Source of the DNA: Nocardia terrae
Lineage (GTDB): Bacteria; Actinomycetota; Actinomycetes; Mycobacteriales; Mycobacteriaceae
Direction: 5' to 3'
Assembly: GCF_009760405.1 (NCBI RefSeq)
Contig: NZ_WRPP01000016.1
Coordinates: 1-64,000 of the forward strand
Length of the DNA: 64,000 bases
Shown one piece after another: positions 17,418 to 26,128 of the stretch; the first letter of the stretch is position 1; each line of letters opens with the position of its first letter. The notes beneath the pieces were generated by a model. The model worked only from the letters and a program-made list of their open reading frames with translations. It did not search any database and had not been told where the DNA came from. Position numbers and translations under genes: made by a program.

Positions 17418-18086
17418 TTACGTTCCCACGACCCCGTCGTTCCCCTGACCGGGTGGTCCGAGCAGGCGTTCCAGGCCGCCGATGAGGAAGACGACCTGGT
17501 CCTCGTAGAGGGCCAGCAGGTTCTCGGCGGGTGGCGCGGTGGCGGGATGCCATTCGTCGGCGCGGGCCAGGGCCTGCAGGAATCCCATGAGGGCGATGGC
17601 CCAGCGGGACTCGAGCCTGGCCGGGTCGGATCGCGGGAAGGCGCGGCGCAGCTGGGTGTGCAGGTGCTCGGGCAGGTCGGCCTCGGCGGCGGTCAGGGCG
17701 GGGTGATCGCGCAGGGAGAGCTGGGTGACTATCTTGATCCAGCGCATGCCGCGAGTTCGGTGCCGCAGCAGCAGGTCTCGGTAGGGCTCGGTGACGGCGC
17801 GCACCAGAGACGCTGCGGTGGGCGGGGTTTCGGCGGCGGCCAGCAGATCGGTATTGGCGCGGATGCGGTCGCGGACGGCGGCGCCGAGATCGAGCAGGAC
17901 GGCGGCGATGAGGTCGTCCTTGGTGCCGAAGTGGTAGTTGACCGAGGACGGGCCCAGACCGGCGGCGGCGTTCACCGCGCGCACCGAGACCGCGTCCACG
18001 CCGTGCGCGGCGAACAGGCGCTCGGCGGTCTTCACCAGCCGGGTGCGGGTCGCGGTGCCCTGGCGGTTCTGCGTCGGGACGGTCAT
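17418..18086 (-). CDS. TetR family transcriptional regulator
   Basis: This 222-residue repressor has an N-terminal helix-turn-helix at 34-53 (S-V-R-A-V-N-A ... S-S-V-N-Y-H-F-G) and a C-terminal domain of the type found with TetR_C regulators of monooxygenases. It is divergent from the LimB-like monooxygenase gene. A perfect 8-base dyad lies between them, so it most likely represses that gene and itself. Confidence 0.85.
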   Translation of the reverse strand: MTVPTQNRQGTATRTRLVKTAERLFAAHGVDAVSVRAVNAAAGLGPSSVNYHFGTKDDLIAAVLLDLGAAVRDRIRANTDLLAAAETPPTAASLVRAVTEPYRDLLLRHRTRGMRWIKIVTQLSLRDHPALTAAEADLPEHLHTQLRRAFPRSDPARLESRWAIALMGFLQALARADEWHPATAPPAENLLALYEDQVVFLIGGLERLLGPPGQGNDGVVGT

Positions 18087-18145
18087 CCCACGAGCCTGGC
18101 ATACCGCGCGTTCCGGTCCTCCCGCTCACCGGGACGGACGAACTT

Positions 18146-18163
18146 CTGGATCACTTGATCCAG
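18146..18163. promoter_or_regulatory. Perfect palindrome, likely TetR operator
   Basis: The arms CTGGATCA and TGATCCAG are separated by CT, giving an 18-base dyad. It sits 60 bases from each of the two divergent starts, where TetR operators usually lie, and would cover a promoter of the monooxygenase gene. Confidence 0.65.
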
Positions 18164-18223
18164 TTTTACTCGCTGTACCGCATCGGGCGAGGAAGCCCGG
18201 CGCACTGGGTAAGGAGATCCACC

Positions 18224-19399
18224 GTGTGGACCGCTGAATCGCTGAAATTCGGAGCCTTCCTGGCCCCCTATCACCCCCTCGACGCCGATCCGGCCCTGCA
18301 GCTGCGCCGCGACATCGACCTCATGGAACACCTCGACCACCTCGGATTCGACGAGGCGTGGATGGGTGAGCACCACTCCACCGGCGCCGAAATCGTGCCC
18401 GCGCCCGATGTTTTCATCGCGGCCGCCGCCGAGCGCACCGAGCGGCTGCGCTTCGGCACCGGCGTGATGTCGCTGCCGTACCACCACCCGCTGGTCACCG
18501 TCGACCGCATCACCCAGCTGGACCTGCAGACCCGCGGCCGCCTGATCTTCGGCACCGGACCGGGCAAGATCCCGCTCGACGCGCACATGATGGGCATCGA
18601 TCCCGCCGAGCAGCGCCGCCGCCAGGGCGAGGCGCTCGAGGCGATCCTGGCGCTGCTGCGCGGCGAGGTGGTGAACATGAGCACCGACTGGTTCACCCTG
18701 CGCGATGCCCGCGCCCAGCTGCCGACCTACGATCCGGCGGGCATCGAGGTCGCGACCGCCTCGACCATCTCCCCCAACGGCTCGGTGCTGGCCGGCACGC
18801 ACGGACTGTCGCTGCTGTCGCTGGCGGCCAGCTCACCCATGGGATTCGAAGTGCTGGACCGAAATTGGGGCGTCTACGAGAAGGTGTGCGCCGAACACGG
18901 GCACATCGCGGACCGGGCGCGGTGGCGGCTGGTCAATCCGATCTTCCTGGCCGAGACGCGGGAAGAGGCGGAGCGGGCCGTGAGCCGGCGCATCGGATCG
19001 ATGGCGGCGTATGTGAATCGGCAGACCGGCGAGAACCCGGCCTGGGCCGACACGCCGAAGGGCATCATCGATCAGTGGCGCAACGAGAACCTCGGCGAGT
19101 TCGGGCAGGCCGTCATCGGCACGCCGGACGAGGCGATCGCGCGGATCGAGCGGCTCGTCGAGAAGACCGGCGGCTTCGGCACCCTGCTGGTCCTGCACGT
19201 GGACATGGCGAGCTGGGCGGACACCAAGCGCAGCTACGAGCTGTTCGCCTCGGAGGTGATCCCGCACTTCAAGAACCGCAATCGGCGGCGGGAGGCGAGC
19301 CTGCAGTACGCGCAGGACAATCGCGAACTGCTGATCGGGCAGCTGGTCACCGCGATCACCAAGGCGCACACCGACTACTACGGCGCCACCTCTGGCTAA
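18224..19399 (+). CDS. Luciferase-like flavin-dependent monooxygenase (LimB-like)
   Basis: This 391-residue bacterial luciferase-like (LLM class) protein forms a TIM barrel that uses reduced flavin from a partner reductase. F-G-A-F-L-A-P-Y-H near the start and the W-M-G-E-H-H segment near 45-52 are typical of the limonene 1,2-monooxygenase (LimB) and alkanal monooxygenase group, and the length matches. The GTG at 18224 is chosen because AAGGAG is 9 bases upstream; an upstream frame from 18155 lacks one. No limonene-epoxide hydrolase or flavin reductase is next to it. The TetR operator upstream implies induction by a substrate. Confidence 0.8.
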   Translation: MWTAESLKFGAFLAPYHPLDADPALQLRRDIDLMEHLDHLGFDEAWMGEHHSTGAEIVPAPDVFIAAAAERTERLRFGTGVMSLPYHHPLVTVDRITQLDLQTRGRLIFGTGPGKIPLDAHMMGIDPAEQRRRQGEALEAILALLRGEVVNMSTDWFTLRDARAQLPTYDPAGIEVATASTISPNGSVLAGTHGLSLLSLAASSPMGFEVLDRNWGVYEKVCAEHGHIADRARWRLVNPIFLAETREEAERAVSRRIGSMAAYVNRQTGENPAWADTPKGIIDQWRNENLGEFGQAVIGTPDEAIARIERLVEKTGGFGTLLVLHVDMASWADTKRSYELFASEVIPHFKNRNRRREASLQYAQDNRELLIGQLVTAITKAHTDYYGATSG

Positions 19400-19558
19400 C
19401 CCTCAGCACGTACCGGACGCCCCGCTCGATCCTTGTCCACCAGGCCCATTCGCGTCGAAATGACCGAATTGTGCTGGTAATCAGACGCGATTAACGGCGT
19501 GAGAAAGGACTCAGCGGGGGTCCGACAGTTCTGGCTACCTTCGGGTTAGGCTGGCGAA

Positions 19559-20404
19559 ATGTCGGCAAACACAGCTGTTGAGCAGGCCGGGGCTACCCGC
19601 AACGCCCGCGTGATTGCGCTGTGCAATCAGAAGGGCGGTGTCGGGAAGACCACCTCGACGGTGAATCTGGGTGCCGCGCTTGCCGAGCACGGGCTGCGGG
19701 TGCTGCTGGTGGATCTCGATCCGCAGGGCGCGCTGTCGGCGGCCCTGGGCGTCGCCCACCACCAACTCGAGCTGACGGTGTACGACCTGCTGACCCGCAA
19801 CGCGCCGCCGATCGACGACGTACTGCTCGAGACCGGCGTGGCGAATCTGCACCTGCTGCCCAGCAATATCGATCTCTCCGCGGCGGAGATCCAGTTGGTC
19901 AACGAGGTCGGACGCGAGCACTCGCTGCGGCGGGTGCTCGATCCCATCCGGGACCGCTACGACTACATCCTCATCGACTGCCAGCCGTCACTGAGCCTGC
20001 TCACGGTGAACGCGCTCGCCTGCGCGGACGGCGTGATCGTGCCGATGGAGTGCGAATTCTTCTCGCTGCGCGGGCTGGCGCTGCTCAACGACACCATGGA
20101 CAAGGTGCGCGAGCGGTTGAACCCGGGGCTCGAGCTATCGGGGATCGTGGTCACCATGTACGACCCGCGGCTGCTGCACTCGCGGCAGGTGCGCGACCGG
20201 GTGGCCGAATCCTTCGGCCCGCTGCTCTACGAGACGGTCATCTCGCGCACGGTGCGGTTCCCGGATTCCACCATCGCCGGGGAACCGCTGACCAAATGGG
20301 ATCCGAAATCGCGTGGCGCCGAGCAGTATCGGGACCTGGCGCGGGAATTCCTGCATCGGTCCGGGCAGTCCGGCTCTCAGTTGATGATGTCCTCGATGCA
20401 GTAG
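19559..20404 (+). CDS. ParA/Soj-family ATPase
   Basis: This 281-residue P-loop ATPase has a deviant Walker A, K-G-G-V-G-K-T-T, at residues 25-32, the switch motif D-L-D-P-Q-G near 53, and Walker B I-L-I-D-C-Q-P-S near 138. It matches the Soj-related proteins found singly in mycobacterial genomes besides the chromosomal parAB pair. No parB and no scpAB follow, so a role in chromosome partition proper is doubtful; placement of a protein at a cell pole or membrane is another known use of this family. The 3' end overlaps a convergent lipoprotein gene by 28 bases. Confidence 0.8.
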   Translation: MSANTAVEQAGATRNARVIALCNQKGGVGKTTSTVNLGAALAEHGLRVLLVDLDPQGALSAALGVAHHQLELTVYDLLTRNAPPIDDVLLETGVANLHLLPSNIDLSAAEIQLVNEVGREHSLRRVLDPIRDRYDYILIDCQPSLSLLTVNALACADGVIVPMECEFFSLRGLALLNDTMDKVRERLNPGLELSGIVVTMYDPRLLHSRQVRDRVAESFGPLLYETVISRTVRFPDSTIAGEPLTKWDPKSRGAEQYRDLAREFLHRSGQSGSQLMMSSMQ

Positions 20405-20910
20405 CCCTGGGAGGCCGCGCGCAGGGCGAACGTGGCCACCCTGGTGACCGTGGAGGAATTCGTCACCGGGACAGTCACTTCCGCGCCGGTGTCTCCGGTG
20501 AGTCGCGCGGTCATCCTGTCATTGTCGAACGACAGTGTGCCGGTGAGTTTTCCCGGATTGTTCGCCAGCACGGAACCGGCGCAGACCAGCGGATACCGGC
20601 CCTCGGTGTCGTCGGGCTGCAGCGGCTGGCCGGTCCAGCGGGACAGGTAGCGGCGCACCGTGTAGCGGGCGTCGTCCTCGGTGAAGGCGGGCTGCGCGGC
20701 AGTGGTTCCGGGCGGCGGCGCGGTGGTCGCGGCGGGCGGTGGCGTGGTGGCCGACGAGGTGATCCCGAGCGTATCGAGTGAACCCAGGGGCGCGGTCCCG
20801 GTCCGCTCGGCCGGGTGCACGGTGTGCGGACTCGAGGCGCAGCCGACGGCGGTGACGCACAGCGCGACGGCGGACAACAGTTGCAGCGCGCGGAATCCCG
20901 GCCTCGTCAT
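20377..20910 (-). CDS. Putative lipoprotein, unknown function
   Basis: The 177-residue precursor has a lipobox A-V-G-C with lipidation at Cys24. A Pro/Thr/Ala-rich linker runs to about residue 70. The folded C-terminal domain of roughly 105 residues ends in E-D-I-I-N and resembles extracellular single-domain proteins of the NTF2-like or lipoprotein type in Nocardia. The start at 20910 places the lipobox normally; the frame extends to 21006 without a signal in that extra part. It is divergent from the sugar ABC operon and shares its regulatory region. Confidence 0.65.
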   Translation of the reverse strand: MTRPGFRALQLLSAVALCVTAVGCASSPHTVHPAERTGTAPLGSLDTLGITSSATTPPPAATTAPPPGTTAAQPAFTEDDARYTVRRYLSRWTGQPLQPDDTEGRYPLVCAGSVLANNPGKLTGTLSFDNDRMTARLTGDTGAEVTVPVTNSSTVTRVATFALRAASQGYCIEDIIN

Positions 20911-20973
20911 CGGTCCAACCCTAGCGGTGTTGGCAAATACCGCCCCGATATCCGGAGATCGAACGTACGCTCG

Positions 20974-20994
20974 GAGCGGACCGGACGTCCGCTC
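20974..20994. promoter_or_regulatory. Perfect inverted repeat before the sugar ABC operon
   Basis: The 8-base arms GAGCGGAC and GTCCGCTC are separated by CGGAC, ending 26 bases before the ATPase start. The site lies where a repressor would block the operon promoter. No LacI- or ROK-type regulator gene is adjacent, so the protein that binds it would be encoded elsewhere. Confidence 0.5.
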
Positions 20995-21020
20995 AAACGA
21001 TTTCACCGGGGTGATCGCCG

Positions 21021-21785
21021 ATGCCTGCCGTGGTTTTGGAAGCCGAAGGGCTTCACAAGCGGTACGGCGGCGTGGAGGCGTTGCGAGGGGCCAGCTTTCA
21101 GGTCGACGCCGGTGAAGTGGTGGCGCTGATCGGTGACAACGGGGCCGGGAAATCCACGCTGGTGAAGTGCCTTTCCGGGGCCGAGCAGCCCGATAGCGGG
21201 CGAATTCTGTTGGATGGGAAACCGGTTCGCATGGCCTCGCCGGTCGCGGCGCGGCGGCTGGGCGTGGAGACGGTGTATCAGGATCTGGCCGTCGCGCCCG
21301 ATCTGGATCCCGCGGCGAATCTCTTTCTCGGACGCGAACTTTTCCGCTCCGGGCTGCCGGGGCGACTGGGCATGCTCGATCGCAAGTCCATGAGAGTGCA
21401 GGCGGCCGAGCACTTTCAGCGGCTCGGCGTGGTGTTGCCGCGTGACGACGTGCCGATCGGGTCGCTGTCGGGCGGGCAGCGGCAGGCCGTGGCGGTGGCG
21501 CGTGCGGTCATGTGGGCCAGCAAGGTCGTGTTCATGGACGAGCCCACCGCGGCGCTGGGCGTGGTGCAGCGCGAGCGGGTGCTGGATGTCATTCGGCGCG
21601 TGCGGGATCAGGGCATCGCGGTGGTGCTGATCAGCCACAACATGCCCGAGGTGCTGGCCGTCGCCGATCGTATCGAGGTACTGCGGCTGGGGCGGCGGGT
21701 GGCGCGCTTCACCGCGGCCGACGCCACGCTGGAACAGCTGGTGGGAGCCATGACCGGGGCGCTGACCACGGAGGACGAATCTTGA
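21021..21785 (+). CDS. Sugar ABC transporter ATP-binding protein (ribose/fructose type)
   Basis: This 254-residue single ABC cassette has Walker A G-D-N-G-A-G-K-S-T at 38-46, the signature L-S-G-G-Q-R-Q near 153, Walker B V-F-M-D-E-P-T near 174, and a switch histidine in L-I-S-H-N. The single-cassette form resembles FrcA-type importers rather than the double-cassette RbsA/MglA. It is first in a three-gene import operon. Its stop codon overlaps the TTG start of the permease. Confidence 0.88.
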   Translation: MPAVVLEAEGLHKRYGGVEALRGASFQVDAGEVVALIGDNGAGKSTLVKCLSGAEQPDSGRILLDGKPVRMASPVAARRLGVETVYQDLAVAPDLDPAANLFLGRELFRSGLPGRLGMLDRKSMRVQAAEHFQRLGVVLPRDDVPIGSLSGGQRQAVAVARAVMWASKVVFMDEPTAALGVVQRERVLDVIRRVRDQGIAVVLISHNMPEVLAVADRIEVLRLGRRVARFTAADATLEQLVGAMTGALTTEDES

Positions 21786-22804
21786 GTGGGCAGAGCGTGA
21801 GCGGGGCCGTGGGCCGAATCGTGCGGCGGCTGGCCGGGACCGGCACGTTCTGGATCGGGATCGTGCTGGTGGTGCTGTATCTGGCGTTCAGCATCGCGCG
21901 GCCCGACGCGTTCCCGACCCGGTTCACCTTCCAGACGCTGCTCATCGAGACCTCGGTGCTGCTGGTGCTGTCGATCGGGATGACGTTCGTGATCGTCACC
22001 GCCGGAATCGATCTGTCGGTCGGGATGGTGCTGATCTTCTCCGGCGTGCTCGCCTCCAAGACCATGGAGTGGCTGAGCCCAGGCGGGGACGCGACGCACG
22101 CGGGCTGGGGAATCATCGTGCTGGGCTTGGCCATATCGATTGCGGGCGGCGCGGTCTGGGGGCTGGTGAACGGATTCCTGGTGGCCAAGGCCAAGATTCC
22201 GCCGCTGATCGTCACGCTCGGCTCGTTCGGGGCCGCGCTCGGCGCGGCGCAGCTGATCACCGGCGGTGTGGACACCCGCACGGTCCCCGAAAAGCTGCGC
22301 AATTCACTGGGTTTCGGCACCCTGCTGGGCGGCATCCCGGACCTGGTGCTGGTGGCGGTGCTGGTCACGCTGTTCGGGGCCTGGCTGCTGCACACCACGC
22401 GCTTCGGGCGCTACACGTATGCGATCGGCTCCAACGCGGAGGCCGCCCGCCGCGCCGGCATCGGCGTCACCCGGCACCTGGTGCTGGTCTATCTCATGAC
22501 CGGAATGCTCTCGGGCCTGGCCGGTTTCATGAATCTCGCGTACTTCGGCACCACCACCATCGCCGGGCACGGCACCGACAATCTCGACGCCATCGCCGGT
22601 GTCGTGATCGGCGGGACCAGCCTGTTCGGCGGGGTCGGGTCGGTGCTGGGGACCGTGATCGGGGTGTTCATCCCGTCGGTATTGCGCAAGGGCTTCGTCA
22701 TCGTGGGGGTGCCGGTGTTCTGGCAGCCCATCGCGGTGAGCGTCGTGCTCGTGGCGGCCGTGTGGTTCGACCAGATCCGCAGGCGGTCCCGGGACCGGAA
22801 ATAA
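21782..22804 (+). CDS. Sugar ABC transporter permease (RbsC/AraH type)
   Basis: This 340-residue BPD_transp_2 family permease has about ten transmembrane helices and the conserved motif G-I-D-L-S-V-G near residue 78. The start is taken as TTG 21782, which overlaps the ATPase stop (TTGA) and has GGAGGA 6 bases upstream; GTG at 21797 is a weaker choice. Homologs import pentoses, hexoses or autoinducer-2 as homodimers with the cassette protein. Confidence 0.86.
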   Translation: MSGQSVSGAVGRIVRRLAGTGTFWIGIVLVVLYLAFSIARPDAFPTRFTFQTLLIETSVLLVLSIGMTFVIVTAGIDLSVGMVLIFSGVLASKTMEWLSPGGDATHAGWGIIVLGLAISIAGGAVWGLVNGFLVAKAKIPPLIVTLGSFGAALGAAQLITGGVDTRTVPEKLRNSLGFGTLLGGIPDLVLVAVLVTLFGAWLLHTTRFGRYTYAIGSNAEAARRAGIGVTRHLVLVYLMTGMLSGLAGFMNLAYFGTTTIAGHGTDNLDAIAGVVIGGTSLFGGVGSVLGTVIGVFIPSVLRKGFVIVGVPVFWQPIAVSVVLVAAVWFDQIRRRSRDRK

Positions 22805-22832
22805 CAGAACACAGTTCGAAGGTGAGGGCCTG

Positions 22833-23813
22833 ATGATGAGGACCGGAGGACGCGCCGCCATAGTGGCGGCCGTGGCCGTGGCGGTGGCCGGGCTACTGGC
22901 GGGATGCGGTGGCTCGGTGAGCAATTCGGGTAAGACCGACGCGAAGAAGCTGGTGCTCATCCCCGGTGTCGCGAACGAACCCTTCTACATCTCCATGCAG
23001 TGCGGCGCGCAGGACGAGGCCAAGTCGCTCGGCTACACCCTCGACACCCAGGCCCCGTCGCAATTCGACGCGTCCCAGCAGACGCCCATCGTCACCGGCG
23101 TGATCGCCAACAAGCCCGGCGCGATCCTCATCGCGCCCACCCACGCCCAGGCCATGGCCAGCCCGATCAAGCAGGCCAAGGACGCGGGCATCAAGGTCAT
23201 CGAGGTGGATACGGCGCTGGAGGACACCTCGATCGCGCTGTCGTCGATCTCCTCCGACAATGTCAAGGGCGGGCAGCTCGCGGCCCAGACCCTGGCGAAA
23301 CTGGTGGGCGACAAGGGTTCCGTGCTGGTGATCAACACCAAGGCGGGCACCTCGACCACCGATCAGCGCGCCCAGGGCTTCGAGAACGAGCTGAAGCAGA
23401 GCCATCCCGGCATGACCCCCCTCGGCGTCCAGTACAACAACAACGAAGCGGCCCAGGCGGCCTCGATCGTCACCGCCACCCTGGCGGCGCATCCCGATCT
23501 GGCCGGAATCTTCGCCACCAACCTCAGCTCCGCCGAAGGCGCGGCCACCGGGCTGCGCAATGCCGGCAAGCTCGGCCAGGTCAAGGTCGTCGGCTTCGAC
23601 GCCAGCCCCAAGCAGGTCCAGGACCTCGAGGACGGCACCGTTCAGGCGCTGATCGCCCAAAACCCCGGCGACATCGGCAAACAGGGCGTCGATCAGGCCG
23701 CCGCGGCCTTGGAAGGCAAGCCCGTCACCCGCACCATCCAAACCAACATGATCGCCATCACGCAGGACAACATCGCGGCCAACAATCAATACTTCTACAA
23801 GTCCAAGTGCTGA
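22833..23813 (+). CDS. Sugar-binding lipoprotein of the ABC importer
   Basis: This 326-residue periplasmic-binding-protein-like (Peripla_BP_4) lipoprotein has a lipobox L-A-G-C with lipidation at Cys25, followed by two Rossmann-like lobes with I-A-P-T-H-A near 110 and G-F-D-A-S-P near 265, as in ribose- and fructose-binding proteins. It lies 28 bases after the permease and completes the importer. No sugar kinase or dehydrogenase is linked, so the ligand is not indicated by context. Confidence 0.86.
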   Translation: MMRTGGRAAIVAAVAVAVAGLLAGCGGSVSNSGKTDAKKLVLIPGVANEPFYISMQCGAQDEAKSLGYTLDTQAPSQFDASQQTPIVTGVIANKPGAILIAPTHAQAMASPIKQAKDAGIKVIEVDTALEDTSIALSSISSDNVKGGQLAAQTLAKLVGDKGSVLVINTKAGTSTTDQRAQGFENELKQSHPGMTPLGVQYNNNEAAQAASIVTATLAAHPDLAGIFATNLSSAEGAATGLRNAGKLGQVKVVGFDASPKQVQDLEDGTVQALIAQNPGDIGKQGVDQAAAALEGKPVTRTIQTNMIAITQDNIAANNQYFYKSKC

Positions 23814-23861
23814 GTTCGCACCGAGATCCACTGCCCTACACCCGATTACAGGAGTAGTTCC

Positions 23862-24236
23862 ATGTTCCGCAAGATAGCCGCCACCACCGTCATCGCCGCC
23901 GCCCTCACCGGAGCCGCGGTCGGCACCGCCTCCGCCGCGACACCCGACGCCACCCCCGAACCCGTCGCCGCCGTCACCCCCGTAGCCGTCACCCCCGTCG
24001 GCGCGGGCCAGACCCAAGCCATCCCCGGCGGTCAGATCGGCATGGTCCTCGGCGGCATCACCGGCGCGGCCATCGGCATCGTCGGCGGCGGCGCGATCGG
24101 CTGTGTCGTCGCCGCCCCCGTCTGCCCCGTCACCGTCGTCATCGGCGCGGGCATAGGCGGAGTCGCCGGAGCCGCCGTCGGCGCCAGCGTCGGCGCGGGC
24201 ATCGGCAGCGCCATCGGCGCCCAGCTCCCGGGCTGA
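23862..24236 (+). CDS. Secreted glycine-zipper protein
   Basis: The 124-residue precursor has a signal peptide with A-S-A cleavage near residue 25. A Pro/Val/Thr-rich segment follows. About 70 residues of small-residue repeats (G-A-A-I-G, G-A-G-I-G, G-A-S-V-G) form a glycine zipper that inserts in or associates with membranes. Two cysteines lie close together inside it. Such proteins are frequent in Nocardia and lack known function. It lies 48 bases after the sugar-binding protein gene with its own AGGAG ribosome site. Confidence 0.65.
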   Translation: MFRKIAATTVIAAALTGAAVGTASAATPDATPEPVAAVTPVAVTPVGAGQTQAIPGGQIGMVLGGITGAAIGIVGGGAIGCVVAAPVCPVTVVIGAGIGGVAGAAVGASVGAGIGSAIGAQLPG

Positions 24237-24242
24237 GCTCGG

Positions 24243-24986
24243 CTAGCCTCGGCCGAGGACCGCGCCGCCATTGACCTGGAGGATCTGGCCGGTGGTCCAC
24301 CCGGCCTCGGCCGAGGCGAGGTGAGCAATGGCCGCGGCGACATCGTCGGGGGTGCCCGCGCGGCCCAGCGGAATCTCCGCGGCGCGGTCCGCTTCCAGTT
24401 GCGGGGTCAGGCGGCCGGTCCAGAACTCGGTGGCGGGAACGAATCCCGGTGCGACGACATTCACCGTGATGCCCTGCGGCGCGAGCTGTTGCGCCAATCC
24501 CAGCGACCACCCGTGCATGGCGGCCTTCGCGGCCCCGTAGGGTCCGGACCCACGCAGCCCGGCAATAGAACTCACCGACACGATCCGCCCGCCGGGCCGC
24601 GCGATATGCGGCAGCAGGGCCTCAGTCAGCAGTACCGCGGTGACCACGTTCAGCTGGAAGACCTCGGAGTAGACAGTCGCGAGGCCCGCCAAGTCCTTCG
24701 GCGTGGGTTTCGGGTTGCCGCCCGCGTTGTTCACCACGATGTCGACCGCCCCGCCCGAGGCAATCTCCTCGCCGAGGGCCCCGGCCTGCTCGGGCACGGT
24801 CAGATCAGCGGTCGCGACGGAGACGCGGTCGGCGCCCACCGCGGCGTTGATCTCCTTCGCGGTGCTCTCCAATACCGAAAGCCGCCGCCCCACGATCACC
24901 ACCGACACCCCATCGGCCGCCAACCGCCGCGCCACCGCCTTCCCGATCCCGGTCCCGCCACCACTGACAACTGCCCGCCGCGCCAT
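24243..24986 (-). CDS. Short-chain dehydrogenase/reductase
   Basis: This 247-residue classical SDR has the cofactor motif G-G-G-T-G-I-G near residues 9-15, N-N-A-G at 86-89, and an intact catalytic Ser140-Tyr150-Lys154 (Y-G-A-A-K). The Arg pair after the second strand (V-G-R-R) favours NADP(H). The substrate is unknown; the length fits 3-oxoacyl-ACP reductase-like members. It is convergent with the glycine-zipper gene and divergent from a membrane-protein gene. Confidence 0.85.
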   Translation of the reverse strand: MARRAVVSGGGTGIGKAVARRLAADGVSVVIVGRRLSVLESTAKEINAAVGADRVSVATADLTVPEQAGALGEEIASGGAVDIVVNNAGGNPKPTPKDLAGLATVYSEVFQLNVVTAVLLTEALLPHIARPGGRIVSVSSIAGLRGSGPYGAAKAAMHGWSLGLAQQLAPQGITVNVVAPGFVPATEFWTGRLTPQLEADRAAEIPLGRAGTPDDVAAAIAHLASAEAGWTTGQILQVNGGAVLGRG

Positions 24987-25086
24987 CGTGCCTCCCAGAT
25001 CAACGAAACATGGTCCGGCCGAATCTACTTCGTCAGTGGGTTTCCGGCTGCCCCGGATGCGGTGGTGAGAAAGGTATGGTGGCGCG

Positions 25087-26091
25087 GTGGACCAGCGGCG
25101 GACGGCGTGGGTACCGGAGTCGTTTCTGCTGCTGTGCGCACCGATCGTCGTGGATCTGCTGTTCGGGGCTACGCAGGCGACGACGCTGGTGGCGTTGATC
25201 CCCGAAACGTTGACCTATGGGTGTGCCGCCCTGCTGATCAGGGGTCTCGCGCGGGAGCGCGGAGCCGGGTGGGCGGCCGTGATCACGTGGGGGCTCGCGT
25301 TCGCGGTGATCGCCGAATGTCTGATCGTGCAGACCTCGCTCGCGCCACGGCCGGGTGCGGCCGGGGAGTGGGGACGGGCGCTCGGCGTCAACTGGCCCTA
25401 TCTGGTTTGGGCGGTGGGTTACGAGAGCTGTTGGGCGATCGCACTGAGCATTCAGCTCACCGATCTGGTGTTTCCCCTTGATCGCGAAACGGTGTGGCCG
25501 AGTCGACGTGGGCGATTGGTCCTTGCCGCCGTGTTCGTCGCCGGTGCGATTCCGACCTGGTACAACTGGACTCACGTCGTGTCGCCGGATCTGCTGCACC
25601 TGCCCGCGTACCAGCCGCCGCTGCCGACACTGGCCCTCGCGCTCGTTGTCGTTGCGGCCCTGGCCATTCTCGGGGTGCGCTTCGCGAGGCAGCCCGCGAG
25701 AAGATCCCGGACGGCAGCGCGGAGGACACCGAATCCCCTCAGCGCCGGGGCGATTGCCTTCCTTGCCGCCGTATCGTGGTTCGGGCTGCTGCTTCCCGAG
25801 GTGAACGGCCTGCTGTTGCACGTCCCGGTGGCGCTGCCGATCATCGGCGCCCTGCTGATGGCTGCCGCGACCGGCATCCTGCTGGATCGCTGGTCCCGGA
25901 CACCCGGGTGGGACGACCGCCACCGACTGATGCTCATTCTGGGCGCGTTCACCGCCAGCATGGCGGCCGGCTTCCCGGCCAACCAATTCACCACCCTCAC
26001 CTTGATCATCAAGGCGGGCCTGAACATTGCCGCGCTCGCTGGTCTCCTCGCGCTCTACAGCCGCCGCGCGCGCATTGTGACTCGTTCGTGA
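25087..26091 (+). CDS. Multi-pass membrane protein, unknown function
   Basis: This 334-residue protein has about nine hydrophobic helices, with loops rich in Trp and Arg and no recognised domain. The sequence between helices 4 and 5 (V-S-P-D-L-L-H-L-P-A-Y-Q-P-P) faces one side as a longer loop. No catalytic motif was found. Family members seem confined to actinobacteria, but that could not be tested here. Confidence 0.65.
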   Translation: MDQRRTAWVPESFLLLCAPIVVDLLFGATQATTLVALIPETLTYGCAALLIRGLARERGAGWAAVITWGLAFAVIAECLIVQTSLAPRPGAAGEWGRALGVNWPYLVWAVGYESCWAIALSIQLTDLVFPLDRETVWPSRRGRLVLAAVFVAGAIPTWYNWTHVVSPDLLHLPAYQPPLPTLALALVVVAALAILGVRFARQPARRSRTAARRTPNPLSAGAIAFLAAVSWFGLLLPEVNGLLLHVPVALPIIGALLMAAATGILLDRWSRTPGWDDRHRLMLILGAFTASMAAGFPANQFTTLTLIIKAGLNIAALAGLLALYSRRARIVTRS

Positions 26092-26128
26092 TTATCATCG
26101 CGGGATCAGTTGTCACGAAGGGTTCGGG

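Noticed and set aside
19559..20404. parA as part of the chromosome-partition or scpAB locus
   Set aside because: No parB, scpA, scpB or parS-like site is adjacent; the next gene is a convergent lipoprotein.
21000..24236. Autoinducer-2 (Lsr) transport system
   Set aside because: The importer has a single-cassette ATPase and one permease, and no lsrK, lsrF or lsrG genes are near, so a general sugar importer is the safer call.
24247..24258. CCTCGGCCGAGG palindrome at the 3' end of the SDR gene
   Set aside because: It is a 12-base G/C palindrome inside coding sequence without a loop or T-run, expected by chance at this composition.
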